In this document: one piece after another, positions 37,873 to 47,245 of the stretch
Layout: the number at the start of each line of letters is the position of its first letter
Numbering within the stretch: position 1 is the stretch's first letter
NCBI RefSeq assembly: GCF_002803155.1
Contig: NZ_NNBP01000004.1
Coordinates: 248,985-312,984 of the forward strand
DNA from: Streptomyces sp. CB02959
GTDB taxonomy: Bacteria > Actinomycetota > Actinomycetes > Streptomycetales > Streptomycetaceae
Length of the DNA: 64,000 bases
Direction: 5' to 3'
Notes under the pieces: generated by a model
Told to the model about the DNA's origin: nothing
Seen by the model: the letters and a program-made list of their open reading frames with translations, nothing else
Databases searched by the model: none
Program-made: the position numbers and the translations under genes

Positions 37873-38982
37873 GTGTCCCTGGAGGCCGTGCTGCGCCCGA
37901 TCGTCGTCATCGGGGGCTCGATCGTGGTCACGCTCGTACTGGTCTGGTCGATCGACCGGACCCTGCAGCGGATCGACAACCGGCACCCGGAGACCCCGCT
38001 GTGGGGCCTGCTGCGGCGCTGCCGCATACCGCTCCGGCTGATGCTCGCCGCGGCCCTGTTGCTGGGGTCGTACGGCCAGACCCGGATCCCCGTCGTGGTG
38101 CAGCACGCGGCGGGCATCGGCCAGGCCCTGACGCTGGTGCTGATAGCCGCCACCGCCTGGCTGCTGGTGCGGGCCGCGGCGGCGATCGTGGAGTCGTCGT
38201 ACACGCACTATGCGGCGGGCGCCCGGGACGCGGCGCGGGTGCGGCGGGTGCGGACCCAGGTGACGCTGATCCAGCGGGTGGTCACCGCGGTGGTGATCGT
38301 GGTCGCGGCGGCCTCGATGCTGCTGACGTTCCCGCAGATGCGGGCGGTGGGCACGTCCGTGCTGGCGTCGGCCGGACTGCTGGGCATCGTCGCCGGCATC
38401 GCCGCCCAGTCCACCCTGGGCAACCTCTTCGCCGGGCTCCAGATCGCCTTCGGCGACATGGTGCGCATCGGGGACACCGTCGTCGTGGACGGCCAGTGGG
38501 GCACGGTCGAGGAGATCACCCTGACGTTCCTGAGCGTGCGGACCTGGGACGAGCGCCGGATCACCATGCCGGTGTCGTACTTCACCAGCAAGCCGTTCGA
38601 GAACTGGTCGCGCGGCGGCGCCCAGATGACCGGCGCGGTCTTCTTCCACCTGGATCACTCCGCCCCGGTGGAGAAGATGCGGCAGCACCTGCACGAACTG
38701 CTGCAGGAGTGCCCGGAGTGGGACGGCCGGTCCTGGAGCCTGGTGGTCACCGACACCACCCCGTCCACCATCGTGGTCCGCGCCCTGGCCACCGCCCGGG
38801 ACGCGGACGCCGTGTGGACGGTGCGCTGCCAGGTCCGCGAGCGGATGATCGAGTGGCTGCGGACCGAGCACGCCTACGCGCTGCCGCGGATCGCCACCGC
38901 GCCCGCCCCGGTCACCGAGGAGGCGCTGCGCACGGACCCGCCCGGCCCGGCGGGCGCCGCGGGCGGTGCCGGGGAGCGCTGA
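37873..38982 (+). CDS. MscS-family mechanosensitive channel
   Basis: A 369-residue protein with four N-terminal helices and the MscS core: pore-lining helix region SAGLLGIVAGIAAQSTLGNL followed by FAGLQIAFGDMVRIGDTVVV and the beta domain GTVEEITLTFLSVRTWDERR. Such channels release solutes under hypo-osmotic stress. GTG at 37873 has a strong GAGGAG site 5 nt upstream. The C-terminal tail is Pro/Gly/Ala-rich. Confidence 0.93.
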   Translation: MSLEAVLRPIVVIGGSIVVTLVLVWSIDRTLQRIDNRHPETPLWGLLRRCRIPLRLMLAAALLLGSYGQTRIPVVVQHAAGIGQALTLVLIAATAWLLVRAAAAIVESSYTHYAAGARDAARVRRVRTQVTLIQRVVTAVVIVVAAASMLLTFPQMRAVGTSVLASAGLLGIVAGIAAQSTLGNLFAGLQIAFGDMVRIGDTVVVDGQWGTVEEITLTFLSVRTWDERRITMPVSYFTSKPFENWSRGGAQMTGAVFFHLDHSAPVEKMRQHLHELLQECPEWDGRSWSLVVTDTTPSTIVVRALATARDADAVWTVRCQVRERMIEWLRTEHAYALPRIATAPAPVTEEALRTDPPGPAGAAGGAGER

Positions 38983-39010
38983 CCGGCCGCCGTCCTGTAC
39001 GCCCGGCCCC

Positions 39011-39036
39011 GGGCCACCGGTCCTACGGGGTGGCCC
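39011..39036. terminator. Convergent hairpin, MscS and antiporter genes
   Basis: GGGCCACC pairs with GGTGGCCC across a 10-nt loop that contains the antiporter stop codon. Confidence 0.5.
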
Positions 39037-40615
39037 GCAGGCTGCGCACGTCCAGATGGCGCAGCACCCGGTCGACGATCTCCGGGTCGGCACCCGGTTC
39101 GCTGCGCGCCGCCAGCACCTCGTGCCGGGCGGCGGAGAGCATCTCGTTCTGGATCCGCTGGACCTTCTTCAGCCGGGAGATCCGCTTCTCGAACAGCTCG
39201 CGCCGCTCGTCGTCGACGATGTCCGGCGCGATCCGGGCCCCGATGTCGTAGGCCCGGCGGGCCAGTTGGTCGGCGACCTCGTCGGGCACCTCCTCGACCT
39301 CCAGGACCTCCTTGAGGCGCCGCTTGGACGCCTTGATCACCCGCAGCGCCAACTCCCGCTCCAGCGCGTCCGCGACGTCGGTGTCGGCCCGCACCCGCAG
39401 CTTGCGCACCAGCCACGGCAGCGTCAGCCCCTGGATGATCAGGGTGGAGAGGACCACCGCGAAGGCGATGAAGAGGATCTCGTCGCGGGCCGGGAAGGGC
39501 CCGCCGTCCACCCCGAACGGGATGGCCAGCGCCAGCGCCACCGAGGCCACCCCGCGCATCCCCGACCACCACATGATGACCGTCTCGCGCCAGCTCATCG
39601 GGATGTCCTCGTCGTAGTCCCGGCGCTTGTGCATCCGCTTGGCGAGCCAGGCGGCGGGCAGCAGCCACAGCAGGCGCACCGCGACGACGACCGCGACCAC
39701 CGCGGCGCCGGCGCCGAGCATCTCGCCCCAGCGGCCGGACGCGGCGCCGATGATGTTGTGCAGCTCCAGGCCGATCAGCCCGAAGGCGACGCCGGTGACG
39801 AGGGTGTCGACCACTTCCCAGAAGGTGTAGCCGGCCAGCCGGCCCATCACGTCGTCCGCGTCGACCGCGTACTCGGCCAGGAACAGCCCGCAGGTCAGCA
39901 CCGCGAGCACGCCCGAGCCCTTGAACTCCTCGGCCAGGACGTAGGACACGAACGGCACCAGCAGCGTCAGCCCGATCTGCAGCGTCGGGTCGCCCAGCCG
40001 CCCCATCAGCTGGTTCGTGACCCACCCGAGCACCAGGCCGACCGCTATGGCGACGACGGCGGAGAGCACCAGCGAGCCCACCGCGCCGGGCACCGAGAAG
40101 GAGCCGCTGATCACCGCGGCCAGCGCGACGTGGTAGAGCACGATCGCGGTGACGTCGTTGAACAGCCCCTCGCCCTCCAGGATGGAGACCAGGCGGCGGG
40201 GCAGGCCCAGCTTGCCCGCCACCGCGGTGGCGGCGACCGGGTCGGGCGGGGCGACCAGCGCGCCCAGCACCACCGCGGCGGCCACCGGCATCCCGGGCAC
40301 CACCGCCTGGGCGACCGCCGCGACCGCCGCCGTGGTGGCGAACACCAGCAGCACGGCGAGCAGGAAGATCGGCCGGATGTTGGCGGTGAACTGCCGCCAG
40401 GAGGTGCGCTGGACCGCCGCGTAGAGCAGCGGCGGCAGCACGATCGGCAGGATGTACTCCGGCGGTACCTGGACGTTGGGCACGAACGGCAGCAGCGCCA
40501 GCACCGCACCGGCGAGCGTCATCAGCACCGGCGAGGGCAGGCCCAACCGGTCGCCGAGCGGAACCATCACCACCGCTCCGAGGAGCAGGACGAACAGCAG
40601 GGCCAACTGATCCAC
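39023..40615 (-). CDS. Na+/H+ antiporter, CPA1 family
   Basis: A 530-residue antiporter with about 12 membrane helices. The transport-site motif is ALVAPPDPVAATAVAGKLGL and a second conserved region is SILEGEGLFNDVTAIVLYHV. The C-terminal 120 residues are cytosolic and charged, a regulatory tail. It exchanges Na+ (or K+) for protons. GTG at 40615. It stands alone between the MscS gene and rluD. Confidence 0.93.
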   Translation of the reverse strand: MDQLALLFVLLLGAVVMVPLGDRLGLPSPVLMTLAGAVLALLPFVPNVQVPPEYILPIVLPPLLYAAVQRTSWRQFTANIRPIFLLAVLLVFATTAAVAAVAQAVVPGMPVAAAVVLGALVAPPDPVAATAVAGKLGLPRRLVSILEGEGLFNDVTAIVLYHVALAAVISGSFSVPGAVGSLVLSAVVAIAVGLVLGWVTNQLMGRLGDPTLQIGLTLLVPFVSYVLAEEFKGSGVLAVLTCGLFLAEYAVDADDVMGRLAGYTFWEVVDTLVTGVAFGLIGLELHNIIGAASGRWGEMLGAGAAVVAVVVAVRLLWLLPAAWLAKRMHKRRDYDEDIPMSWRETVIMWWSGMRGVASVALALAIPFGVDGGPFPARDEILFIAFAVVLSTLIIQGLTLPWLVRKLRVRADTDVADALERELALRVIKASKRRLKEVLEVEEVPDEVADQLARRAYDIGARIAPDIVDDERRELFEKRISRLKKVQRIQNEMLSAARHEVLAARSEPGADPEIVDRVLRHLDVRSLRATP

Positions 40616-40709
40616 GGCGATTACGCTCCGGGACGGTCGATTTCGATCACTTTCCGCCCCAAGCCTGCCATGAAGTGATCAGATGCCCGCTTTTGCCGAC
40701 TGAGTTGTC

Positions 40710-40731
40710 TGGCAGTTGTTTGGCAGTTGTT
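40710..40731. repeat. 11-bp perfect tandem duplication
   Basis: TGGCAGTTGTT occurs twice head to tail in the AT-richer gap between rluD and the antiporter gene. Confidence 0.7.
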
Positions 40732-40754
40732 CGCTGCTGTTCCCGCAGGCGACG

Positions 40755-41696
40755 TCAGTAGCTCTCTTCCCGGACGGTGTCCAGCGCGTGCTGGAGGTCC
40801 GCCGGGTACGCGCTCTCGAACTCGACCCAGCGCCCGTCCGAGGGGTGCTCGAAGCCCAGCCGCACCGCGTGCAGCCACTGCCGGGCGACACCCAGCCGCT
40901 TGGCGAGGGTGGGGTCCGCCCCGTAGGTCAGATCGCCGACGCAGGGGTGCCGGTGCGCGGACATGTGCACCCGGATCTGGTGCGTCCGCCCGGTCTCCAG
41001 CTTGATGTCCAGCAGGCTCGCGGCCCGGAACGCCTCGATCAGGTCGTAGTGGGTGACCGACGGCTTGCCGTCGGCGGTGACCGCCCACTTGTAGTCGTGG
41101 TTCGGGTGCCGCCCGATGGGGGCGTCGATGGTGCCGCTCATCGGGTCCGGGTGGCCCTGCACCAGCGCGTGGTAGCGCTTGTCCGGCACCCGCTCCTTGA
41201 ACTGCCGCTTCAGCGAGGTGTACGCCCGCTCCGACTTGGCGACCACCATCAGGCCGGAGGTGCCGACGTCGAGGCGGTGCACGATGCCCTGCCGCTCGGC
41301 CGCCCCGGACGTGGAGATCCGGTAGCCGGCCGCGGCCAGACCGCCGATGACCGTGGTGCCGCTCCAGCCGGGGCTGGGGTGCGCGGCGACCCCCACGGGC
41401 TTGCCGATCACCACGATGTCCTCGTCGTCGTGCACGATCTCCATGCCCTCGACGGGCTCGGCGACGATCTCCACCGGCGCGGCGGCGGCCGGCATCTCGA
41501 CCTCCAGCCAGGCGCCCCCGCTGACGCGCTCGGACTTCATCACCTCCGAGCCGTCGACCCGGACCTTGCCGGCCGAGGCGAGCTCGGCCGCCTTCGTCCG
41601 GGAGAAGCCGAACATGCGGGCCAGCGCGGCGTCCACGCGCTCGCCTTCCAGGCCGTCCGGTACGGGCAGGGTGCGGATCTCGGGAAGCGTGCTCAC
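40755..41696 (-). CDS. rluD: RluD-type 23S rRNA pseudouridine synthase
   Basis: A 313-residue pseudouridine synthase. An S4-like N-terminal RNA-binding domain ([29 protein letters not shown]) precedes the catalytic domain with [16 protein letters not shown], which holds the catalytic Asp, and [19 protein letters not shown]. RluD-type enzymes modify 23S rRNA helix 69 or similar sites. GTG at 41696. It follows lspA by 87 nt, a common pairing (lspA-rluD) in bacteria. Confidence 0.95.
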   Translation of the reverse strand: MSTLPEIRTLPVPDGLEGERVDAALARMFGFSRTKAAELASAGKVRVDGSEVMKSERVSGGAWLEVEMPAAAAPVEIVAEPVEGMEIVHDDEDIVVIGKPVGVAAHPSPGWSGTTVIGGLAAAGYRISTSGAAERQGIVHRLDVGTSGLMVVAKSERAYTSLKRQFKERVPDKRYHALVQGHPDPMSGTIDAPIGRHPNHDYKWAVTADGKPSVTHYDLIEAFRAASLLDIKLETGRTHQIRVHMSAHRHPCVGDLTYGADPTLAKRLGVARQWLHAVRLGFEHPSDGRWVEFESAYPADLQHALDTVREESY

Positions 41697-41766
41697 CCCA
41701 CGAGTATGGCAGTCCCGCGGTACTGCCCCGCCCGGCGGCGGGCGCCGGCCCCCCGGACCGGCACTC

Positions 41767-41782
41767 GGCCCGGGTCCGGGCC
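41767..41782 (-). terminator. Short hairpin after lspA
   Basis: GGCCCGG and CCGGGCC flank a 2-nt spacer directly after the lspA stop at 41784. The stem is short, so this is tentative. Confidence 0.35.
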
Positions 41783-41783
41783 G

Positions 41784-42386
41784 TCAGTCCTTGTGGACCG
41801 TGCCGTCGGGGTCCAGGCCCCGGAAGGACAGCAGCACGATCAGCACGCCGCCGCAGACGATCGCGGAGTCGGCGAGGTTGAAGACCGCGAAGTGCGCGGG
41901 GGCGATGAAGTCCACCACCGCGCCCTGGAAGACGCCCGGCGAGCGGAAGATCCGGTCGGTGAGGTTGCCGAACGCACCCCCCAGCAGCAGGCCCAGCGCG
42001 ATCGCCCAGGGCAGGCTGTAGAGCTTGCGGGCGATCCGGGCGATCACCACGATCACCACCGCGGCGATGATGGTCAGGAAGACCGTCAGCGCCTCACCGA
42101 ACCCGAAGGCGGCCCCGCGGTTGCGGATGACGCTGAACTGCAGCAGCGTCCCGATGACCTCGATCGGCGCGTGGTGCTCCAGCTTGGCGACCACCGCGAG
42201 CTTGCTGCCCAGATCGAGCAGGTAGACGACCGCGGCCACCAGCAGCAGCGCGGCGATCCGCCGCTTCCCGCGTGCGGTGGGCCGCTCACCCTCCGCCGGC
42301 CGTCCCCCTTCGGATCCCGCCACGGGATCCGACCCGGAACCCGGCTCGGATTCCGGCGTACCGGTGATGCGTTCCGCCTCTGCCAC
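41784..42386 (-). CDS. lspA: Signal peptidase II
   Basis: LspA removes the signal peptide of lipoproteins after Lgt has lipidated them. The 200-residue protein has a 40-residue hydrophilic N-terminal extension, four membrane helices and the catalytic pair in [13 protein letters not shown] and [12 protein letters not shown], with [13 protein letters not shown] and VVDFI as further signatures. GTG at 42386. Its pathway partner lgt is at the left edge of the window. Confidence 0.95.
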   Translation of the reverse strand: MAEAERITGTPESEPGSGSDPVAGSEGGRPAEGERPTARGKRRIAALLLVAAVVYLLDLGSKLAVVAKLEHHAPIEVIGTLLQFSVIRNRGAAFGFGEALTVFLTIIAAVVIVVIARIARKLYSLPWAIALGLLLGGAFGNLTDRIFRSPGVFQGAVVDFIAPAHFAVFNLADSAIVCGGVLIVLLSFRGLDPDGTVHKD

Positions 42387-42518
42387 GTGTGCGTCCCTCA
42401 GCCCGTCGAGTCATCCGGCCAGGCCCAGCCCGGCTGACCACGAGAGTACGGCACATGCCCGCGGCAGCGGGCCGGACAGGTACCGCCCCGCGACACACCG
42501 CCACGGGCACCGACCGGG

Positions 42519-43280
42519 TCAGCGCCGCTCCTGCTTCTGCTTGCACTCCACACACAGCGTCGCCCGCGGGAACGCCTGCATCCGCGCCTTGCCGATCGGC
42601 TTGCCGCAGTTCTCACACAGGCCGTACGTACCGGCGTCCAGCCGGCCGAGGGCGCGCTCGGTCTGGTGCAGCATCTCGCGGGCGTTGGAGGCCAGCGCCA
42701 GCTCGTGCTCGCGGGTGATGTTCTTGGTGCCGGTGTCGGCCTCGTCGTCGCCCGCACCGTCCCCCGAGTCCCGCATCAGCCCGGCGATGGCGTCCTCGGC
42801 GGACACGATCTCGGTCCGCAGCCGGCCCGCCTCCGCCATCAGGTCGGACCGCGCCTCGGCGACCTCCTCCGGCGTCCAGGGGTCCTCACCGGGCCGTACC
42901 GCCAGCTCGCCGGGGGTCGCGGCCGCGCGGGTCGAGGGCACCGCCGAGTCCGTACCGTGCTGGGCCGTCGCGGCCGCCGTCTTCTTCGCCACCACCGTCT
43001 TGGCTCCCGTCTTCTCCGCCTCCGCCTTCCCGGCGGTCGTACTGCCGGCCGCCGCCTTCTTGGCGGGCGTCTTCTTCGGAGCCGCCTTCTTGGCCGCGGC
43101 CTTGGCGGGCGCCGCCTTCTTGGCCGGCGTCTTCTTCGCGGCCGCCCTCTTGGGGGCGGCCTTCTTCGGGGCCGCCGGATGCCCGGCCGCCTCCTCGTGG
43201 GCGGACTGCCGAGCGACGTCCTGGTCAGCGGCCCCGGTGGACGTCGTGGTCTTCTCCGCGGCGGTCTTCTTCGCCACCAT
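42519..43280 (-). CDS. DksA/TraR zinc-finger protein with a histone-like Lys/Ala tail
   Basis: A 253-residue protein in two parts. Residues about 35-95 are Lys/Ala/Pro repeats (KKAAPKRAAAKKTPAKKAAP and variants) like histone H1-type DNA-binding tails. Residues about 135-253 are a DksA/TraR domain: a helical hairpin (VSAEDAIAGLMRDSG...) and a C4 zinc finger, CENCGKPIG...ATLCVECKQ. DksA proteins bind RNA polymerase at the secondary channel. ATG at 43280 has GAAGGGG about 8 nt upstream. It lies beside lspA, divergent from ileS. Confidence 0.88.
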   Translation of the reverse strand: MVAKKTAAEKTTTSTGAADQDVARQSAHEEAAGHPAAPKKAAPKRAAAKKTPAKKAAPAKAAAKKAAPKKTPAKKAAAGSTTAGKAEAEKTGAKTVVAKKTAAATAQHGTDSAVPSTRAAATPGELAVRPGEDPWTPEEVAEARSDLMAEAGRLRTEIVSAEDAIAGLMRDSGDGAGDDEADTGTKNITREHELALASNAREMLHQTERALGRLDAGTYGLCENCGKPIGKARMQAFPRATLCVECKQKQERR

Positions 43281-43589
43281 GGCCGCGACCCCTTCACATA
43301 TGTGATCTTGTTCGCGAATCGTGACGGGAACGATAAAACGCCGCGCGGCACGCGGCAACGGGACGCACCGCCCGGCCACCCCCGCCGCCGGGGCCGTACG
43401 TCCGGTCTGCCTCGGTTGTGCCCCGCTACGGGCGCGGTAATCCGCCCGGAATGACCAGGTCTGCCGGTGTCGCCATTCGGGTCACCCGCCGGCCGGCGGC
43501 CGGCGGCCCCGCCCCCCGGTCCCGTCGCCCCGGAGCCGGCGCCCGGAATCCGGTCGGCCGGCGTCGGCGCGGCCCTTTACACTGGGCGC
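43281..43589. other. Divergent intergenic region upstream of the ileS T-box
   Basis: About 310 nt between the DksA-type gene and the T-box with no gene visible. It should hold promoters for both sides. The part next to the T-box has a candidate -10 (43578-43583); the rest is GC-rich with short GGCCGGC-type repeats. Confidence 0.5.
43578..43583 (+). promoter_or_regulatory. Candidate -10 of the ileS promoter
   Basis: TACACT sits 7 nt before the GCGAAAGGCA that opens the T-box, placing the start near 43590. The -35 region is not clear. Confidence 0.5.
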
Positions 43590-43880
43590 AGCGAAAGGCA
43601 TTGATGGGACGAGTAGCGTCATACGCAGCCTGCAGCGACCCGGGGACGGTGCGAGCCCGGGGGCGTGCATGACGTGAAGATCAGCCCGGAGTCGCCGGAA
43701 GAAAGCTCTGGACAGTGGGCTCCGCCCACGGACCGCGGGTCCACGGGGCGAGTAGAACCGGCAGCGCGATCCCAATGAGGGGACGGTGCGGCCAGCGCCG
43801 TCAAGGAGGGTGGTACCGCGGGAGCCAGTGCTCTCGTCCCTCCGGTCGGAGTACGCACCCAGGTGTCCGCCGGAGGAACC
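43590..43880 (+). ncRNA. Translational T-box riboswitch controlling ileS
   Basis: The leader begins GATGGGACGAGTAG, has a candidate isoleucine specifier AUC at 43680-43682 in GUGAAGAUCAGCC, and the conserved T-box AGGGTGGTACCGCG at 43807-43820, whose UGGU matches the ACCA end of tRNA-Ile. Regulation looks translational: CCUCCGG (43839-43845) can pair with CCGGAGG (43870-43876), hiding the ileS ribosome site, while the same CCCUCC can pair with GGAGGG (43805-43810) in the tRNA-bound form. No terminator is present. This is the known actinobacterial ileS T-box class. Confidence 0.92.
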
Positions 43881-43881
43881 G

Positions 43882-46800
43882 ATGAGTCCCACACCCCAGT
43901 ACCGCCCGGTACCAGCCCAGGTAGACCTGCCCGCCCTCGAACACGCGGTGCTCGACTTCTGGCAGGAGCGGAAGGTCTTCGCCCGCACCCTCCAGCAGTC
44001 CGAGGGCCGCCCCGAGTGGGTCTTCTACGAGGGCCCCCCGACGGCCAACGGCATGCCCGGCGCCCACCACATCGAGGCCCGCGTCTTCAAGGACGTCTTC
44101 CCCCGGTTCCGCACGATGCAGGGCTACCACGTCGACCGCAAGGCCGGCTGGGACTGCCACGGCCTCCCGGTCGAGCTGGCCGTGGAGAAGGAGCTGGGCT
44201 TCAACGGCAAGAAGGACATCGAGGCGTACGGCATCGCCGAGTTCAACGCCAAGTGCCGCGAGTCGGTGACCCGGCACACCGACGCCTTCGCCGAGCTGAC
44301 CACGCGGATGGGCTACTGGACCGACCTGGACGCCCCGTACCGCACCATGGACCCCGACTACATCGAGTCGGTCTGGTGGTCGCTGAAGGAGATCTTCTCC
44401 AAGGGCCTGCTGGTCCAGGACCACCGCGTCGCCCCCTGGTGCCCGCGCTGCGGCACCGGCCTGTCGGACCACGAGCTGGCCCAGGGCTACGAGACGGTCG
44501 TGGACCCCTCGGTCTTCGTCCGCCTCCCGCTGACCTCCGGCCCGCTGGCCGGCCGGGCCGCCCTGCTGATCTGGACGACCACCCCCTGGACCCTGGTCTC
44601 CAACACCGCGGTCGCCGCCCACCCCGACGTCACCTACGTCGTCGCCACCGACGGCACCGAGCAGCTGGTCGTCGCCGAACCGCTGCTGGAGAAGGCGCTG
44701 GGCGAGGGCTGGACGGCCACCGGCGAGTCCTTCACCGGCCGCGAGATGGAGCGCTGGGCCTACGAGCGCCCCTTCCAGCTCGTCGACCTCGACGGCGCCC
44801 ACTTCGTCGTCAACGCCGAGTACGTCACCACCGACGACGGCACCGGCCTCGTCCACCAGGCCCCCGCCTTCGGTGAGGACGACCTCAAGACCTGCCGCGC
44901 GTACGGCCTGCCGGTGGTCAACCCGGTCCGCCCGGACGGCACCTTCGAGGAGCAGCTGCCGCTCGTCGGCGGCCAGTTCTTCAAGAAGGCCGACGAGGCG
45001 CTGGTCGCCGACCTCGACGCCCGCGGCCTGCTCTTCCGCCACGTCGCCTACGAGCACAGCTACCCGCACTGCTGGCGCTGCCACACCGCGCTGCTCTACT
45101 ACGCCCAGCCGTCCTGGTACATCCGCACCACCGCGGTCAAGGACGCCCTGCTGCGGGAGAACGAGAACACCAACTGGTTCCCCGAGTCGGTCAAGCACGG
45201 CCGGTTCGGCGACTGGCTGAACAACAACATCGACTGGGCGCTGTCCCGCAACCGCTACTGGGGCACCCCGCTGCCCATCTGGCGCTGCGAGGAGGGCCAC
45301 CTCACCTGCGTCGGCTCGCTCACCGAGCTGTCCGAGCTGACCGGCACCGACCAGTCCGGCCTGGACCCGCACCGCCCGTTCATCGACGAGATCACCTTCG
45401 GCTGCACCCACGAGGGCTGCGCGCTGACCGCCACCCGCGTCCCCGAGGTGATCGACGCCTGGTACGACTCGGGCTCGATGCCGTTCGCGCAGTGGGGCTA
45501 CCCGTACCGCAACAAGGAGCTCTTCGAGAAGCGGTACCCGGCGCAGTTCATCTCCGAGGCCATCGACCAGACCCGCGGCTGGTTCTACACGCTGATGGCC
45601 GTCGGCACGCTCGTCTTCGACAAGTCGTCGTACGAGAACGTGGTCTGCCTCGGCCACATCCTCGCCGAGGACGGCCGGAAGATGTCCAAGCACCTGGGCA
45701 ACATCCTCCAGCCGATCCCGCTCATGGACCAGCACGGCGCCGACGCGGTCCGCTGGTTCATGGCCGCCGGCGGCTCGCCGTGGTCGGCCCGCCGGGTCGG
45801 TCACAACACCATCCAGGAAGTCGTCCGCAAGACGCTGCTGACGTACTGGAACACCGTCGCCTTCCAGGCGCTGTACGCCCGCACCACCAACTGGGCGCCG
45901 TCCGCGGCCGATCCGGCCCCCGCCGACCGCCCGCTGCTGGACCGCTGGCTGCTCGGCGAGCTCAACACCCTGGTCGAGGGGGTCAGCGACGCCCTGGAGG
46001 GCTTCGACACCCAGCGCGCCGGCAAGCTGCTCTCCGCCTTCGTCGACGACCTCTCCAACTGGTACGTCCGCCGCTCCCGCCGCCGCTTCTGGCAGGGCGA
46101 CCCGGCCGCGCTGCGCACCCTCCACGAGGTCATCGAGACGGTGACGCGCCTGATGGCCCCGCTCACCCCGTTCATCACCGAGCGGGTCTGGCAGGACCTG
46201 GTCGTCCCGGTCACCCCGGACGCCCCGGACTCCGTCCACCTCTCCACCTGGCCGGTCGCCGACCGCGAGCTGACCGACCCGGCGCTCTCCGTGCAGATGC
46301 AGCTGGTGCGCCGGCTGGTCGAGCTGGGCCGCGCCACCCGCGCCGAGTCCGGTGTGAAGACCCGCCAGCCGCTGTCCCGCGCGCTGGTCGGCGCCCACGG
46401 CTTCGCGGACCTCTCCGAGGACCTGCGCGCCCAGATCGCCGAGGAGCTGAACGTCAGCTCGCTGGCCTCGCTCTCCGAGGTGGGCGGCTCCCTGGTCGAC
46501 ACCACCGCCAAGGCCAACTTCCGCGCCCTGGGCAAGCGGTTCGGCAAGGGCGTCCAGGCGGTCGCCAAGGCCGTCGCCGCCGCGGACGCCGCCGCCCTCT
46601 CGCTCGCGCTGCGCGACGGCACGGCGAGCGTCGAGGTCGACGGCGAGACCGTCAGCCTCACCCCGGAAGAGGTCATCATCACCGAAACCCCGCGCGAGGG
46701 CTGGTCGGTGGCCTCCGACGCGGGCGCGACGGTCGCCCTCGACCTGGAGATCACTCCGGAGCTGCGCCGCGCCGGCCTGGCCCGCGACGCGATCCGGCTG

Positions 46801-47025
46801 ATCCAGGAGGCCCGCAAGAACAGCGGTCTGGACGTCGCCGACCGGATCGCGCTGCGCTGGGCGGCCGCCGACGACGAGCTGCGGACGGCACTGACCGACC
46901 ACGCCGCGCTGATCTCCGACGAGGTGCTGGCCACCGACTTCGCCGCTGGCGAGCCGGACGGGTCCTACGGCCCGGCCTTCACCGACGAGGCGCTGTCCCT
47001 GACCTTCCACCTCCGCAAGGCGTAA
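43882..47025 (+). CDS. ileS: Isoleucyl-tRNA synthetase, IleRS2 type
   Basis: A 1047-residue class I synthetase that charges tRNA-Ile. The ATP-site signature is GPPTANGMPGAHHIEARVFK: the HIGH motif is replaced by GAHH (residues 60-63), the noncanonical GxHH form known from some eukaryote-like IleRS2 enzymes. The KMSKS loop reads DGRKMSKHLGN. An editing domain (WTTTPWTLVSNTAV) and an anticodon-binding C-terminal region follow. ATG at 43882 has GGAGGA 5 nt upstream, part of the T-box switch. The transcript ends at the 47074 hairpin. Confidence 0.97.
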   Translation: MSPTPQYRPVPAQVDLPALEHAVLDFWQERKVFARTLQQSEGRPEWVFYEGPPTANGMPGAHHIEARVFKDVFPRFRTMQGYHVDRKAGWDCHGLPVELAVEKELGFNGKKDIEAYGIAEFNAKCRESVTRHTDAFAELTTRMGYWTDLDAPYRTMDPDYIESVWWSLKEIFSKGLLVQDHRVAPWCPRCGTGLSDHELAQGYETVVDPSVFVRLPLTSGPLAGRAALLIWTTTPWTLVSNTAVAAHPDVTYVVATDGTEQLVVAEPLLEKALGEGWTATGESFTGREMERWAYERPFQLVDLDGAHFVVNAEYVTTDDGTGLVHQAPAFGEDDLKTCRAYGLPVVNPVRPDGTFEEQLPLVGGQFFKKADEALVADLDARGLLFRHVAYEHSYPHCWRCHTALLYYAQPSWYIRTTAVKDALLRENENTNWFPESVKHGRFGDWLNNNIDWALSRNRYWGTPLPIWRCEEGHLTCVGSLTELSELTGTDQSGLDPHRPFIDEITFGCTHEGCALTATRVPEVIDAWYDSGSMPFAQWGYPYRNKELFEKRYPAQFISEAIDQTRGWFYTLMAVGTLVFDKSSYENVVCLGHILAEDGRKMSKHLGNILQPIPLMDQHGADAVRWFMAAGGSPWSARRVGHNTIQEVVRKTLLTYWNTVAFQALYARTTNWAPSAADPAPADRPLLDRWLLGELNTLVEGVSDALEGFDTQRAGKLLSAFVDDLSNWYVRRSRRRFWQGDPAALRTLHEVIETVTRLMAPLTPFITERVWQDLVVPVTPDAPDSVHLSTWPVADRELTDPALSVQMQLVRRLVELGRATRAESGVKTRQPLSRALVGAHGFADLSEDLRAQIAEELNVSSLASLSEVGGSLVDTTAKANFRALGKRFGKGVQAVAKAVAAADAAALSLALRDGTASVEVDGETVSLTPEEVIITETPREGWSVASDAGATVALDLEITPELRRAGLARDAIRLIQEARKNSGLDVADRIALRWAAADDELRTALTDHAALISDEVLATDFAAGEPDGSYGPAFTDEALSLTFHLRKA

Positions 47026-47073
47026 CGGAGCACGGAAGCACGGCAAGCACGACCGGGCCCCACGGCCCGCACC

Positions 47074-47106
47074 GCAGGCCCCGGCGCACTCCGCGCCGGG
47101 GCCTGC
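47074..47106 (+). terminator. ileS terminator
   Basis: Perfect 14-bp stem (GCAGGCCCCGGCGC and complement) with an ACTCC loop, 49 nt after the ileS stop. Confidence 0.8.
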
Positions 47107-47165
47107 GCTCTTGTCCGCCCCCCGCGCACCACCGATCGCGCCCCCGCCGGAACGACGGCACGAAC

Positions 47166-47205
47166 AGGGCCGGGCCCCGAGGGAGTTCCCTCGGGGCCCG
47201 GCCCT
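47166..47205 (-). terminator. divIVA terminator
   Basis: Perfect 19-bp stem (AGGGCCGGGCCCCGAGGGA and complement) with a GT turn, 41 nt past the divIVA stop. Confidence 0.85.
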
Positions 47206-47245
47206 GATTGCCGACTCGGGACGCCGTACCGGCGTCAGCCGTCCG

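Noticed and set aside
43141..43160. A CRISPR-like or minisatellite array in the Lys/Ala region of the DksA-type gene
   Set aside because: The repetition follows codons for AAKK/PAKK and is coding in origin.
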